Assembly: GCA_015501605.1 (NCBI GenBank)
Contig: JADNRZ010000006.1
Location: 2,480,001-2,544,000, forward strand
Origin: Panaeolus papilionaceus
Lineage: Eukaryota; Basidiomycota; Agaricomycetes; Agaricales
Direction of reading: 5' to 3'
DNA length: 64,000 nucleotides
Within the stretch, counting starts at the first letter, position 1; every line of letters begins with the position of its first letter. The translations under genes were made by a program, and so were the position numbers. Below are positions 24,269 to 34,839 of the stretch, one piece after another. Below the pieces are notes generated by a model. The model had not been told where the DNA came from, did no database searches, and saw only the letters and a list, made by a program, of their open reading frames with translations.

Positions 24269-25305
24269 ATTAATACACGCTCGACCGCTTTCTGTTTATT
24301 CTGAATGTTCTCGTTAATTCATTCATCGACTATCCTATCCTATCCTATCCCCCACCCCCTATGCACACGCCTCATCACTAACGCTACCTACCCCCTATGC
24401 ACGCCCATGCTAACCCTCTCCGCGTTCCAATTCGTCATGTTTCCGTCCGTCGGTTTCGATTTTCATCCCAATACCCCGATAATTAAATTCATACATACAT
24501 GTCTGGTCAGTATCACATACCCCCCCATTCCTCTGCACTTCGCCTCGGTCTATGATTCGATTCAGATTTTACCCTAGCTAACATAGCATCGCCTAACTCA
24601 CCATAAACATAACATGTACACGACGTTGTACCACCAGTGTTTGTACTTTTGTATGCTGTTTGATTTTTAACTGCACTTTACTTCGAGTGTCGGTACATAA
24701 CCACCCCTCTCTCGCTCCTTTTGCTTCGACACTATACCCTTCGTCTGTTTTAAAGATTTTAGGTACATGATCGTCATTCTCTACACATTCTACCCATTCA
24801 CTTCCACTTCATATTCACATCTTGATACCACTTTTCACTTTTTTATTCTCGTATTTCTATTATCATTCATTGAATTGTTTCTGCCAGTGTTTCGTGTATA
24901 GTTTGATTGATTCAGGTTTTCAGCTTATCAGAAATTTCTATTATGACTGCGACTCTTAGAAAAGGGGGGCGAGTTTAAATGAAGCTGCGCTTCTGCTTCG
25001 AGTGAATCATTGTGATTGTCACTGTCAGCGTCTGTCAAGCTGCCACTTAGACTTCGGTATGAATTGCCGCAGTCATGATTAGCGACATTGTCTATCATTC
25101 ACGTCGGAGCCGCGAATGAATGTGAAGATGCTGAGCTTAGCTGTCACGCTTCACGGTATTTATTTAATTAGCGCCGCGTCTGCCTGCATTTAAATTGTCA
25201 GTGAAGTTAAGATAGATTGAATCGCATCGTGTAGTATGGGATGACAGTATCAGTCACGATTAAAATACACCGTGTGCCTGGCCTGAATTATATAGCCACC
25301 CTCCG
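24269..25305. other. intergenic, 3' ends of convergent genes
   Basis: Pyrimidine-rich 3' region of the regulator gene followed by AT-rich sequence. Contains a (TATCC)n run near 24332-24352. No gene recognised. Confidence 0.5.
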
Positions 25306-26242
25306 TCATCCCTCTTGGACGAATCCCCGAATCAGATTCATGTATTTGTCCTTCTCCTCGTAAAACGGGGTATGACTCGAATTCTCGAACCTCACCCACT
25401 TCGCCCCTTTGATTACTTCAGCAAGGGGGGCGACAACAAAGTCCTGCATGAAGTCTTCACGGCCGTTGATGATTAGGGTCGGGACTCGGATATGATTCAG
25501 TCTGCCGATGATGGTCCAGTCGTTTCGAACGATCCTGTAGGCAAAGTCAGGGATCAGTGAGTACACATATAACACAAAGAACAAACTGCGCGTTTAGCAC
25601 CGTTGGGTCGCCATCAGGTCCAAAAATGGCGTCCAGGGCTCCGAAGTACTCGTCTGGAACCGGCCTAACCACACACCCGTGTTTCGCGTGAAACGCTTTG
25701 ATTGCTGCATGATACACCGGAGGGTCAATAGAGGGGCTCATGAGAGCATCTTGAACATCCTGAGGGAAGCGGAGAAGTAGCTGACCGATCGATTTATTCC
25801 TGAGCGCGGCTGACGCTGGGGTATTCGATAAGATGAGGTGTTGTAGTCCTGGAGGCTGACGTCGGACTTCGTACTCGGCTGCTAATATCCCACCCCATGA
25901 ATGCCCAAGTAAGTCAAATCTCTCTTGTATACCAAGTCCGGTGATTATATTATCCAGCTCCGAGACGAAGAGATCGATAGTCCAGAACTCTCGAGGTTTG
26001 TGGGGGAGGTGGGTAGACTGTCCGTTGCCGATTTGGTCGTAGAAGATGATGGGTATGCCTTCATGTGCGAGGTCTTCGAATGGAAAGAGATAGTTGTGGA
26101 TAAGGCCTGGTCCTCCGTGCAAGACAATGAGCGGTGTCGAAACTTGCGTCTTCAGATTTCCGAGAATCTTGAAGTAGATGTGATAGGTCTCGTTGTTGTA
26201 GACGAAAGGGAGCGTTCCGTCTCTCATATCCAGGGTCCCCAT
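25306..26242 (-). CDS. proline iminopeptidase-like alpha/beta hydrolase (S33)
   Basis: Two exons (25587-26242 and 25306-25534, with a 52-nt intron) give 294 residues. The oxyanion motif HGGPG is at 42-46, YDQIGNGQS at 68-76, and the nucleophile elbow GHSWGG places the catalytic Ser at 115. The likely acid is Asp246 (NGRED) and the His is 273 (SSHTP). This is the pattern of peptidase family S33 proline iminopeptidases and the related fungal L-amino-acid amidases or esterases. It removes N-terminal residues or hydrolyses amino-acid amides, probably in the cytosol since no signal peptide is visible. The cap region looks short just before NDWTIIGRLN, so substrate preference cannot be read from sequence. 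It is convergent with the regulator and transcribed in the same direction as the Cys-rich gene to its right. Confidence 0.88.
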
Positions 26243-26518
26243 CGTCGATGTCAGTTATAATGAGTAATCGACAGATTTTGGCCATGAGAGCATTTATAGA
26301 AAATCGGGCCGGGATTGTGCTATTTCCGAGTGATACCATCAGGATTCTCAGTCGTGCAAGATTTTCAAATGACTGGTAAACGACCGATGTGTCGTTGAAC
26401 AGTAATCCTGTCCATGATCGCGAGGATTTGTTATGAGTGTTCACCCATGATCATTTCTGTCCAAGGAGCTACTGTTGTAACAGGTAGAGCACGCAGACTA
26501 CTGACTACATCAAATCGA

Positions 26519-27230
26519 TTAAAGGTTGAGCGCGATAATCGCGATCATACCCAATGCACAAATCGCATACACTGGTAGAACTAATTGGGAACCACCAACA
26601 AGATGCGGTGCACTTGCTGGTGTCGTTGTGACCTTAACAACTGGTGGCTGCACTGTGCTGGGTAGAGGTGGGAAGTCTGCATCAGAGGTCGTGGTCGGAC
26701 GAGCAACTGGGGGCACATGTGAGGTGGATACCGTCGTGTCGAGCGTAGGTGTGGATTGTCTTGTAGTTGTGGGTGTGGCTGTGACTATAGTAGGATCGTC
26801 GACAGGTCCACTACATAATTTTCCATCAGGGCAGCATCCAATGATCCCGTTCGAAGCGATTGCACAATAGTAATTAGGGTAGCAACAGGAACCATCTGGG
26901 AGAATCAGATATGGGGATGATGAACGACATTGAAGTGCAAATGAACAAGGGCTTACCCATGCAACAGTGCCAACTATAATCCTGGCAGCAGAACTGTTCG
27001 ATACAAGGAACCTTTGGAGCGGCACAGAAATATTGTTGGCGCCTTTCGAGCCTGGCGTAAATGAGACCGCGTATCGAGGTCTGGTGCCAATTGTCCGCGT
27101 GTATACGTTTGCTCGTGGGTATGAATGGAACCGTATCTGGCGATGCGTTCACTGAGACAGGATATGATGAGAGAATTAGGCAGAAAAGCAACGTCAAGGC
27201 AGAGGTCAGAGTGAGACGCATGGCTGACAT
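26519..27230 (-). CDS. secreted Cys-rich protein, probable GPI anchor
   Basis: Exons 26957-27230 and 26519-26895 (61-nt intron) give 216 residues. An N-terminal signal peptide (hydrophobic LTSALTLLFCLILSS) is followed by a Cys-rich module at about residues 70-125, with the patterns FCAAPK, CIEQFCC, WHCCMDGSCC, YYCA and GCCPDGKLC. A Thr/Ser/Pro-rich stalk and a C-terminal hydrophobic segment without basic tail (VYAICALGMIAIIALNL) fit GPI anchoring. CC-x-DG modules on a mucin-like stalk are frequent in mushroom cell-surface proteins, but the role is unknown. The 11-kb transposon begins 10 nt upstream of the start codon (target duplication 3 nt away), so the native promoter now lies beyond 38430. 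Without a promoter from the element the gene is probably silent. Confidence 0.85.
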
Positions 27231-27233
27231 GGA

Positions 27234-27240
27234 GATATTG
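27234..27240. other. target-site duplication, left
   Basis: GATATTG directly abuts the left TIR. The identical 7-mer follows the right TIR at 38430-38436. Confidence 0.9.
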
Positions 27241-27500
27241 TATGGGGCGCCGCATGCCCGAATATTATTTAAACTATCTATCTTATGTACCCTCGTTAAT
27301 CAAACCCTCAATACATTGCTTTTCAAACTTGTCTTGGGCGTCAGTTAAGTTTTCTAAACTCTATTCGAGCGCTTGTCGAGTTTTTCATTCTCTCCTCGAG
27401 CGCTAGTGGTGGATTTCAAACTCTCATCGGGCGCTAGTAGGATTTTTTCATTCTCTTTTCGAGCGCTAGTTGTGGTTTTCAAATTCTCTTCGAGCGCTTG
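27241..27500 (+). repeat. left TIR with AGCGCT iterons
   Basis: After about 125 bp of unique TIR sequence come spaced copies of a (C)GAGCGCT(A/T)GT word at about 27366, 27396, 27428, 27460 and 27491, with a weaker one at 27522. The spacing is 30-32 bp, close to three helical turns. Linkers alternate TTTTTCATTCTCT-like and GATTTCAAACTCTC-like. Such subterminal iterons are usual transposase binding sites. Confidence 0.88.
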
Positions 27501-28395
27501 TCGGATTTTTCAAACATTCATCAAGCGCTTTTACAGAACTTAGCAGAAGCTTGAGCGCCTAACATACAGAACAGAATTATACCAAACATATATTGGCGCC
27601 TAATTTCAAAATCTTTGAATACCTTTTTACATGTATAAATCAGTAAGTTGGGTTACTTTTGCGCAAAAAAACCCTCGTTTACACATGCCATCGGACTTTC
27701 AAAACGGCAAGTCGGCTTATCACGGCACCAAGTCTAAAATCTGGGCGTTATCAGCCTCTAATCATTAATATTATCTAGCAGTTACTTATCTTATTCGGAT
27801 TCAGGACTTTATCTTATTCGGATCCAGGACTCAGGCGAAGGGTCAAGGTCACATCAGCTTATTCCCATAAAAGGGAACCAGTTACAACGAAATCGATCAT
27901 CTATTTCTAATGAAATACCAAAAATAAATCTACTGTACTGTAAGACTTAACGAAGGGTATATGTAGTAATAGAGATCGAGAGAAAAGGTGAGGAGAACAA
28001 GCAATGAATTAAAGAAAAGGTAGAGATAAGATTTGTGAGAGAATGGGTGGGGTAAGATAAAGACTGGCGTGGGAGAGATAAGAGGGATAAGGGGAGAGAA
28101 GGGAGATAAGGAAAGAGGAGAGAGATAAGACACAAGGTGAAGGTACGGGGAGAGAGACAAGGAACGGCAAGAAAGGTAAAGATGGGGAATGGGATAGAGA
28201 GAGAGAGCGATCGGTGTTTAATACACCAGGGGAATGAAAGGTGTGTATGTACATCGGGAGAATGAAAGGTTCGCAAAGAAACGGATTACTACCATGCCAA
28301 AGAGGGGCAATTGTATGTAGATTAGGTCAAAGGGATAAACTACGGAGATTAGTGATAACAAAACAATCAAAGTGAGCGATAAGCCTGAATTCTAC
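27501..28395. other. left non-coding arm of the transposon
   Basis: AT-rich sequence followed by an almost pure purine tract on the plus strand at about 27960-28250. The tract keeps minus-strand frames open by composition alone, and no gene is supported there. Confidence 0.5.
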
Positions 28396-29891
28396 TTAGG
28401 GGGATGAACAGAAGGCAGCTTCAGCAGGAAGCTCCGGATGACAGTCATGTGGCAATGGGAAGTCAAGATGAATTCCCGAGAAAGAACGATCAAGATCGTC
28501 TTGAGGAGTTCCACCACGACTAAAGGCTGGTTCGGTGTGCCAATCCACAGAGCCATCAGAATCAGCTTCGAAAGAGCTGCTGCTGCTAACTGCAAACAAG
28601 TTGGTGAGTATTGAGAAAGGGAAGCAAATAAAAAAGGCACAATTACCTGCAATGATTTCAGATTTCTTTGGTTGCTTTGGACGAAGTACGCGATCAGAGG
28701 GGGCTGCCGGCTTAGAGGGTTGAGTCAAGTGTGATCCGGATTTTGCTGACTTTGCTGGCAGAGTTGAAGGGCCAGCAACGGCGGCCTCAGTATCCGAGAC
28801 CTCAGAATCGTCGGAAATACAGATTTTGGTTGTTGAAACTATAAGATATATTAGTATAGAATTGCAAGAAAAAAAAAGACTTGCCAATGATAACGCCGCT
28901 ATTCTTACCGCCACACTGCTTGCCAGATAACATTATGTTTCGCATTACAGAACCGGTAAAGGGACCAGAAGCTCGAGACACAATGAAATTACCAGTATGC
29001 GGCTGTTTTATACAGGGGAGCCATGGACGAGGGCCATTCACAGGGTCATGGTTGTCGATAAGCTGCTGAGCTGCATCAGGAAGAATGGAGCGTATCTCCT
29101 CGAAAACCCGTTCCTCAGACCACTTATCATCGAAAACAAAACCGTCTGGGTCTCGGATAGCGAAGCCTTCACAACTAAGATAACCTAGATCTTTATTCCA
29201 AAATGCATGGCCCCGAATGTCGAATCGCGACTCGTACTTGTTTCTCTGGTCGCGAGGAACCTAGGAACCCATATATATGAGAACACAACGCGCAAATGGA
29301 AGATAAATGAAAACATACCGGCACAACACCATTTGGCAAGATCATTACAACAGGTACCCACCATTCCGATGGCTTCAAAGACCGTAATTGGTCGGCCCCA
29401 GAGTCGGCTCCACCTTTAGCAGAAGCTGAGGTAGGCTCAGTGCGAGCTCGTGCAGAGGGACCCTTTCCACCTTGGTCGTTAGTCTCCTGACGTGCAGCAC
29501 CACGGTCGGCGATGATCTGCGACTGAAGGAAGGCCTTGAAATCGGAGGCGTTCTTTGCAAAGTCATGAGCACTGTCGTCGTGTTCGCTGTTGCTGCTATC
29601 GGGGTCCTGGTCACTACCAAGTTGGGGTTTGGCTTTGGCTTTCTGCTTTGCATTGGTGGAGGCACTCGAACTCTTTGCGGATTTGGTCGTGTTGGGTCTG
29701 GAGCTCGACGCAGAGTGGGTATGGGCTTTGGGAGCAAACACAGGACGGAGGGAGGAAGGGAAATTTGGCAGGGCGGTATTTCCATTGGGTCGTAATTTCT
29801 TTGCTGGTGGCTGTGTGGAGGGAGGAGGAACAATTTCGATAGAAGCATCGTCTGTGAGATTGACTTTGCGCTTGCGGCTGCGATCAGCCAT
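28396..29891 (-). CDS. unknown transposon-borne nuclear-type protein
   Basis: Exons 29319-29891, 28885-29260, 28647-28838 and 28396-28589 give 444 residues. The start is the ATG at 29891, followed at once by a basic patch (DRSRKRKVNL) that looks like a nuclear localisation signal. Residues 20-165 are Ser/Ala/Lys-rich low complexity. The middle (about 175-315) is a conserved-looking globular part with Trp and aromatic residues (SEWWVPVVMILPNG, GHAFWNKDLGYLSCEG, PVNGPRPWLPC, SGKQCGGKNSGV). The tail is acidic and Ser-rich. The second intron (28839-28884) uses a GC donor, G|GCAAGT...TATAG, and keeps the frame exactly. No family was recognised. It follows the integrase gene on the same strand inside the element, so a role in transposition or its control is inferred. 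Confidence 0.75.
28839..28884 (-). other. GC-AG intron
   Basis: A 46-nt intron with donor GCAAGT preceded by G and acceptor TTATAG. Splicing it restores the frame between IIV and STTKICISDDSE. No GT donor gives an open frame here. Confidence 0.65.
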
Positions 29892-30010
29892 GATGAGAAT
29901 AGATATCAAGAATAGAAATGAGTGGATGAGGACCTTGGAGGCAGAGGGGAAGGTACTAAGGAAGTCAGAGCAAGGCGTACTAGAGAGGTATATATACCAA
30001 AATGCTAATA

Positions 30011-32057
30011 CTATGATATTAATCCTGAAGTTTGTAATAAACACAATGCCTGCACCCATAGTTGCGCCCTAGGTAGCCAGATATGGTTTGGCAGCCGCAC
30101 TGTCTTAATTTTCTGTGATCGTCCAATTGCTAGGCCCTCAGTTTCCGAATAATATCCATCCTCCCATTCATCAGAACGAACTCCGTAACCACCTGGAATG
30201 TCTCCACCTTGATAAACACTCTCAATACACGTCTTAAAGGCAGCCAGTGTTGCCTTGTTGAAGGGACAATTGCCTCCTGGGATGTCAACAGCCTTGTGAT
30301 GAATGTTAGGGTCAACATCCTCGGCAGGATCAACCTGGTGCTCGTCTTCGTCATCGCTATCTTGAAAAGTGTCATTTGTAGGGTCGACATCTTCAAGGTT
30401 ATCGTCGTGATCACTGTCTGTCCATGTGTCTTCATCATCATCTGCATTCTCGTCGTCTAAATCAGAGGTTGGTTCCGAGTCCTCCATATCACCCTCATTG
30501 GAATCCGCCTCATCTCCGCTCCCTGCACTCTCTTTTGGATACTGATAAAAGCGAAGCATTTCTTCCTCTGAAAAACCTTCGCACTCATCTCCAAATGAGA
30601 ACGACCCTGTTACGTTGTTGTAAACACCAAACTTAATCATCCCTTCCACCTCAAGGTCCTATATTAATATGTTTAGTCCTACACGTTCAGATTAAAAGGT
30701 AAAATGAATTACTTACGTTCGGACATTTGTTGTGTCTATTACGCATTGGGTGTGCGTTCCACTCCTCCACGAAAATCCTGCAGTCCTCATTGATCATGTC
30801 AAGAAAGAGGTAATCAAGCAGCCAACGGTGAACCGGGTTTTCCTTGTCAAGGTGATGAAGATGGCCCAACCGAATGAAGAAAACTCTCCATGCGCGACAG
30901 AGCCGACGCCCTAGCTCGACCCATAACCGCTCAATTGGGGTGTTATGAACACTGGGACCCCATAGAAAACTGCCACGATGTCGTCCCCGAAATTTTATCA
31001 TGGCGATTGAAACATCGCGATTCTCCCCTCCTCGATCTCCACGAATCCGAGAGGGAATACCATGTTCCCATATAGAATCAAGGAACAAGTTTAACACTGT
31101 CCCTGCTGAGTTGGATGTACCAGCCCTGAGCCCAATTATCTGTAGAAAAAGACGTCAGCATGAGTGAGACATTCAAGATATATTGTCATACCTTCCGAGA
31201 GTAACCATCGATGATACCATGAAAGACAATTCCCCATTTGATAAGTTTGTGGTGACTGTCGATGTGCCACAAAGCATGCGGCCTTGAAACATGATAGTGT
31301 CCTCGCGGCTTCTTGGCTGCAGCTTGCTGTCTGAGGGTTACACCGATAGCATCGACATTACGCACAGAAGTTCGGATCCTTGAACGTTGAATACGGAGTT
31401 TGTGATGAGATCGAAGATAACCAGTCAAATAGGCTATTCCTGTGTCTGGTCGATCTGAAAGCGCGCCGTGGACAATGTTGTTGAGGTCTTGTTCGCTGAT
31501 TTTACTAAACCGTGTTGTTTCGAGACCCTCGGCTTTCATTTGTAGTTGGAGGTGATTCCGGTGGACACCAAAGAGGCGAGCAATCTGGCTTATCTTCAGA
31601 TTGCATGTTGATGCCCACACAAGTGCATCCCGATTAATGCGCTTAGCGGGCCTTCCAGGACGCCCTGTGTAAACGAGAACAACAGGATTGACGGGAAAAG
31701 AAGTTGTCGTCTGCGATCTAGCATGGAGCACATGAGTAATAGTTGATTATTGCAGATTATGGAAACTCACTGCGAATGTGATTCAGCAGCGTCAAGCTCG
31801 TCATGCAGATGTGATATGATCTTGCACACGTCGGAGATCCACTTCTCCAGGTCGGGCTCTTGTGTTTTTATTGACGAAATAAGCGGCTGTACTTGAGTAT
31901 ACATGATATTGCGATGTGTCTTGATTCGGTGATGATTGTAGTTTCCAGACTCAACAAGGCGCATTGTAGAACAGTAGGCATTATAGATTTTACCCGCTGC
32001 AATAATGACTGCAGCTGGCCACGAAGGTGTTCGTTTAGGAAGAGGTGGGAAGGCCAT
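30011..32057 (-). CDS. DDE integrase/transposase with acidic C-terminal tail
   Basis: Exons 31771-32057, 31192-31717, 30717-31139 and 30011-30658 join in phase to 627 residues. After a short helical N-terminus comes GRPGRPAKR and a helix-turn-helix (ISQIARLFGVHRNHLQLQMK). The rve-type catalytic core shows Asp249 (LWHIDSHHK), Asp306 (RIRGDRGGEN) and Glu341 (HNTPIERLW). The D306-E341 spacing is that of retroviral/IS3 integrases. HNTPIERLWVELGRR and the WLLDYLFLDMIN segment are typical of the integrase-core proteins common in Agaricomycetes. The last 190 residues contain a strongly acidic Asp/Glu stretch and end with a VRLPNHIWLPRAQLWVQ motif. All three catalytic residues are intact. It should bind the TIR iterons and cut and rejoin the element ends in the nucleus. 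Confidence 0.9.
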
Positions 32058-32286
32058 GCTGGGTAACCTTTAGAATACAAGGTTCGTGAGTGATAGTTGG
32101 GATGTTTATTCATTCCTGACATACCTTTTAGAAGGATTCAACGCTCAGGCTGTGCCTCGGGAAAACCTATTAATAGCACTATATACTGATTTCTCGCGAT
32201 AACAGGAGCCTATTGAGTATTATGGGACAATCTCGGAAGTACAGCAACATATATAAAATGACTGTCGGTAATAGTATCATTAAAGA
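32058..32286. promoter_or_regulatory. bidirectional promoter region inside transposon
   Basis: 229 bp separate the divergent starts of the integrase (-) and the 384-residue gene (+). A TATATAAAA-like word at about 32252-32260 sits 27-35 nt before the plus-strand ATG, a suitable place for a TATA box. Minus-strand elements are not clear. Confidence 0.45.
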
Positions 32287-33534
32287 ATGGCGCTGGCTAA
32301 CGGTCAACTTGAAATTTTGCATTCTCCTGGCTCATCGCCCTCGTCGTCTCCCCCTGCTGTCCATAATATGCTCGTAGAAACCAATCCTGACATTGATATT
32401 CCTAACAAGCCTCCGGTCAACGCTCCAACAGTAGCACCGCGTCAAGACAATTCTGTCCCGATGATGGTGGATACCGATGATGTTCTGGACTTGCCGAATG
32501 CGCCATTAGGGGAAGAGGATGGTGTTTGGGACCGATTGCTCTGCCAGATGCCTCTGGATGCCTGGTTTCAGGTCAGCGTACTTATAAACATATAACAGAT
32601 GCTCATACCCATACTTATTAGGTTGAAGACATTGTATTCTCGCTTGAGATCAGTCGCTACATCACTGAATCAGCCTACATGGCAAGTCTGTATCGCAATG
32701 CAAAGGAATACCTCGAGGCAAACCCAAAGCCGCCTTGCAAACCAGGTGTCTCCAAAGAGTGTCCAATCACTGTCAACGGCGTCAAGAAGGAGGATATGAA
32801 TGTTTTTATTGGCGCTTTACAAGTGAACCGGTTAGTGTATTCCCTATATTGATAGACATAAACACACACTTAGACACACTGGGTGTAGGGATTGGGGAGC
32901 AGCGTCGGCCAAAAGCAAGGGCTACTCCAAAGAAGAGGTCACCCAATGCGTAGTGTTGGCACAAATGTGGGAACTTACCTCCATCGAGGAGCAGTTCTAC
33001 CACCAACTCGGCTTGCCTGATCAGAGTCCTGCGTTCCGGATCTACGCAGCAGTGAAGTTCAAGGACGAGAAGCTTGTGAGCATCTCCACGCTGAGATCTC
33101 TCGTTTTCGTCCCCGTGAACGAGCCACCAAATGCAACGGACCTCAAGCGCTTGACTTATGCTGCGTATCGTGCCGTGACCTTTGCGCGTGATGCTATCAT
33201 GGCTCAGAGGGCAGCTATTGCAGCGCATTTTCCGACTATACCCAAGGTAAATGATAGAGATCATAGGCACAGCGTTTGCATCGACCAGTGCCACCTTCTC
33301 TGGCGTACTCATCTCACTAAACCGCTTTTGGAGGGGCGCGAGCCTGCACTAAATGCTCGTGAATTGTTTATCAATGCGATGTCTGAGGATAGTACAATAA
33401 ATCGGGCCTGCAAGAAACATTTAATATCAGAACTTATGAAACATGACGATTGGAAATTACGTTGGGGAAAGGAGGATTACATACTGCGGATGCTGAAGGA
33501 AAGATTGGAGAAGCTTATCCGGGATAGTAAATGA
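32287..33534 (+). CDS. BTB-like protein of transposon, unknown role
   Basis: Exons 32287-32571, 32622-32830 and 32874-33534 join to 384 residues. Residues 1-90 are Pro/Asn/Asp-rich and probably disordered. From about residue 96 the chain resembles a divergent BTB/POZ domain (VEDIVFSLEISRYITES, then a short acidic/Pro loop, ITVNGVKKEDMNVFIGAL, followed by YSKEEVTQCVVLAQMWEL). The C-terminal half is mainly alpha-helical with conserved Trp, and ends in a charged helix. Introns are 50 and 43 nt. BTB folds mediate protein-protein contacts; the link to transposition is inferred only from its place inside the element next to the integrase promoter. Confidence 0.7.
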
Positions 33535-33674
33535 ACGCATGTAGAATGCCTCTGCGCTGCATGCCCCTTTTTGTCATATTAGTTACTTGCATATAAAGAC
33601 GTTATTGTATCACTCACACTCTAAAAACTTGAACCCCACTTGCTAATTCCTGGTCTATTCCGTTAACCCAAGAG

Positions 33675-34609
33675 ATGGCAACCAACAACTTAACAACAAC
33701 CACGAGTTCTGGTATTGTCCTGATGGTTAGTGCACGCTCATTGCATCTGCATCTGCCACCACTCACTCACCATTGCAACAGCTGGAGGGAACCCGGTTCT
33801 ACCTGTCCCGCAACGAGCTGGCCAAATTTTCCGATGTATTTAGAGGGATGTTCTTCGACTCCCCAGATATCGGATCTACGCAGGAAGGCACCATTGAAAA
33901 CCCAGTTGTGCTGCAGGACATCAAGCGGCAGGACTTTGCACCCCTGGCTCTGTGGATTAGATATGGTGCTGAGTAAGTCATTTAATCATTGGTGTTCAAA
34001 AGACGTGAAACTTATCCGCGCGCTAGGCCACCCAGAGGATACGGTTACACAGAGAGGGATCTTCTCAGCATGCTTTACCTTGCTGATCAATGGTCTATGG
34101 TTGAAGTTGAGAAGTTTTGTTTTGAGGGGATTGCGACGCTCTTGGGCGATCCGTTCTTTTCGCTGAAGTTGGCAGTTGGATACCGAAGGTGGAACTTGGT
34201 TAAGGGCCTGATTCGGTGGGCTGTTAGAGTCCCGTCGTTAGATTGGAAGTTTCAGCATCCTGCCGTTTACGAACCTATTATGAAGCTCAAAATCCGCTTG
34301 GAAGAGGTCCGGCGTAGGTGCGCAGTTGTCCCTGAAACCATACCTCGGGATGGTGGGTGCACAAGCCACGTATCGTGCACCTTGCGATGGAAAAGCGACT
34401 GGCGTTTGAACGTTTTTGAGCAGTTGTTCCACCCTGACCATCCGCTCCCCATGAAGGAATGCTACCCGGTAATGGTGCACCTCTCTCCCAAGCCTAGCGC
34501 CTGTCGACAGTTGGCCCTGGATGCTCTACTGCAACGTAGCGACGAGTTTGAGATTGAAGATGACCTATATCTAGAGGCAGAAAATGAAATCATTAGGGCA
34601 CACCAATAG
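33675..34609 (+). CDS. BTB/POZ-domain protein of transposon
   Basis: Exons 33675-33725, 33782-33972 and 34027-34609 join to 274 residues. The N-terminal part follows the Agaricomycete BTB pattern: GIVLM-LEGTRFYLSRNELAKFSDVFRGMF, an acidic Ser loop, PVVLQDIKRQDFAPLALWIRYGAE, then LLSMLYLADQW-VEVEKFC. The rest is a helical region with Trp/Arg and no recognised domain. It is 140 bp downstream of the other BTB-like gene on the same strand, so the pair may be an ancient duplicate. It is convergent with the Spt5-like gene, 230 bp between stops. Likely an adaptor; partner unknown. Confidence 0.75.
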
Positions 34610-34839
34610 GTAGATTTAAGACATACTTAGTTGGTATTTGCGCATGGATTTTCAGTACATTGTGACGTGATTGGGCTTGCTGTTGGCCGTCTGTAACAAT
34701 TGTTAGCTATTTGACAAGTATCTCCGGGGATGCTCATTATGAATGAGGTAGCAAATTACAAAATGGTTATCAATAATGATAGGTTCAAACGGTATCCTGG
34801 ACTAAAAACGGCTAGATACATTGTGTGCTATGATATAAG

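Noticed and set aside
24325..24360. telomere-like or special repeat (TATCC)n
   Set aside because: Only a few units; an ordinary microsatellite.
27947..28276. long minus-strand Ser/Leu/Pro frames
   Set aside because: They overlap in three phases over a purine/pyrimidine tract; composition explains them.
29472..30072. plus-strand frames opposite the unknown transposon gene
   Set aside because: Antisense shadows of a better supported multi-exon gene.
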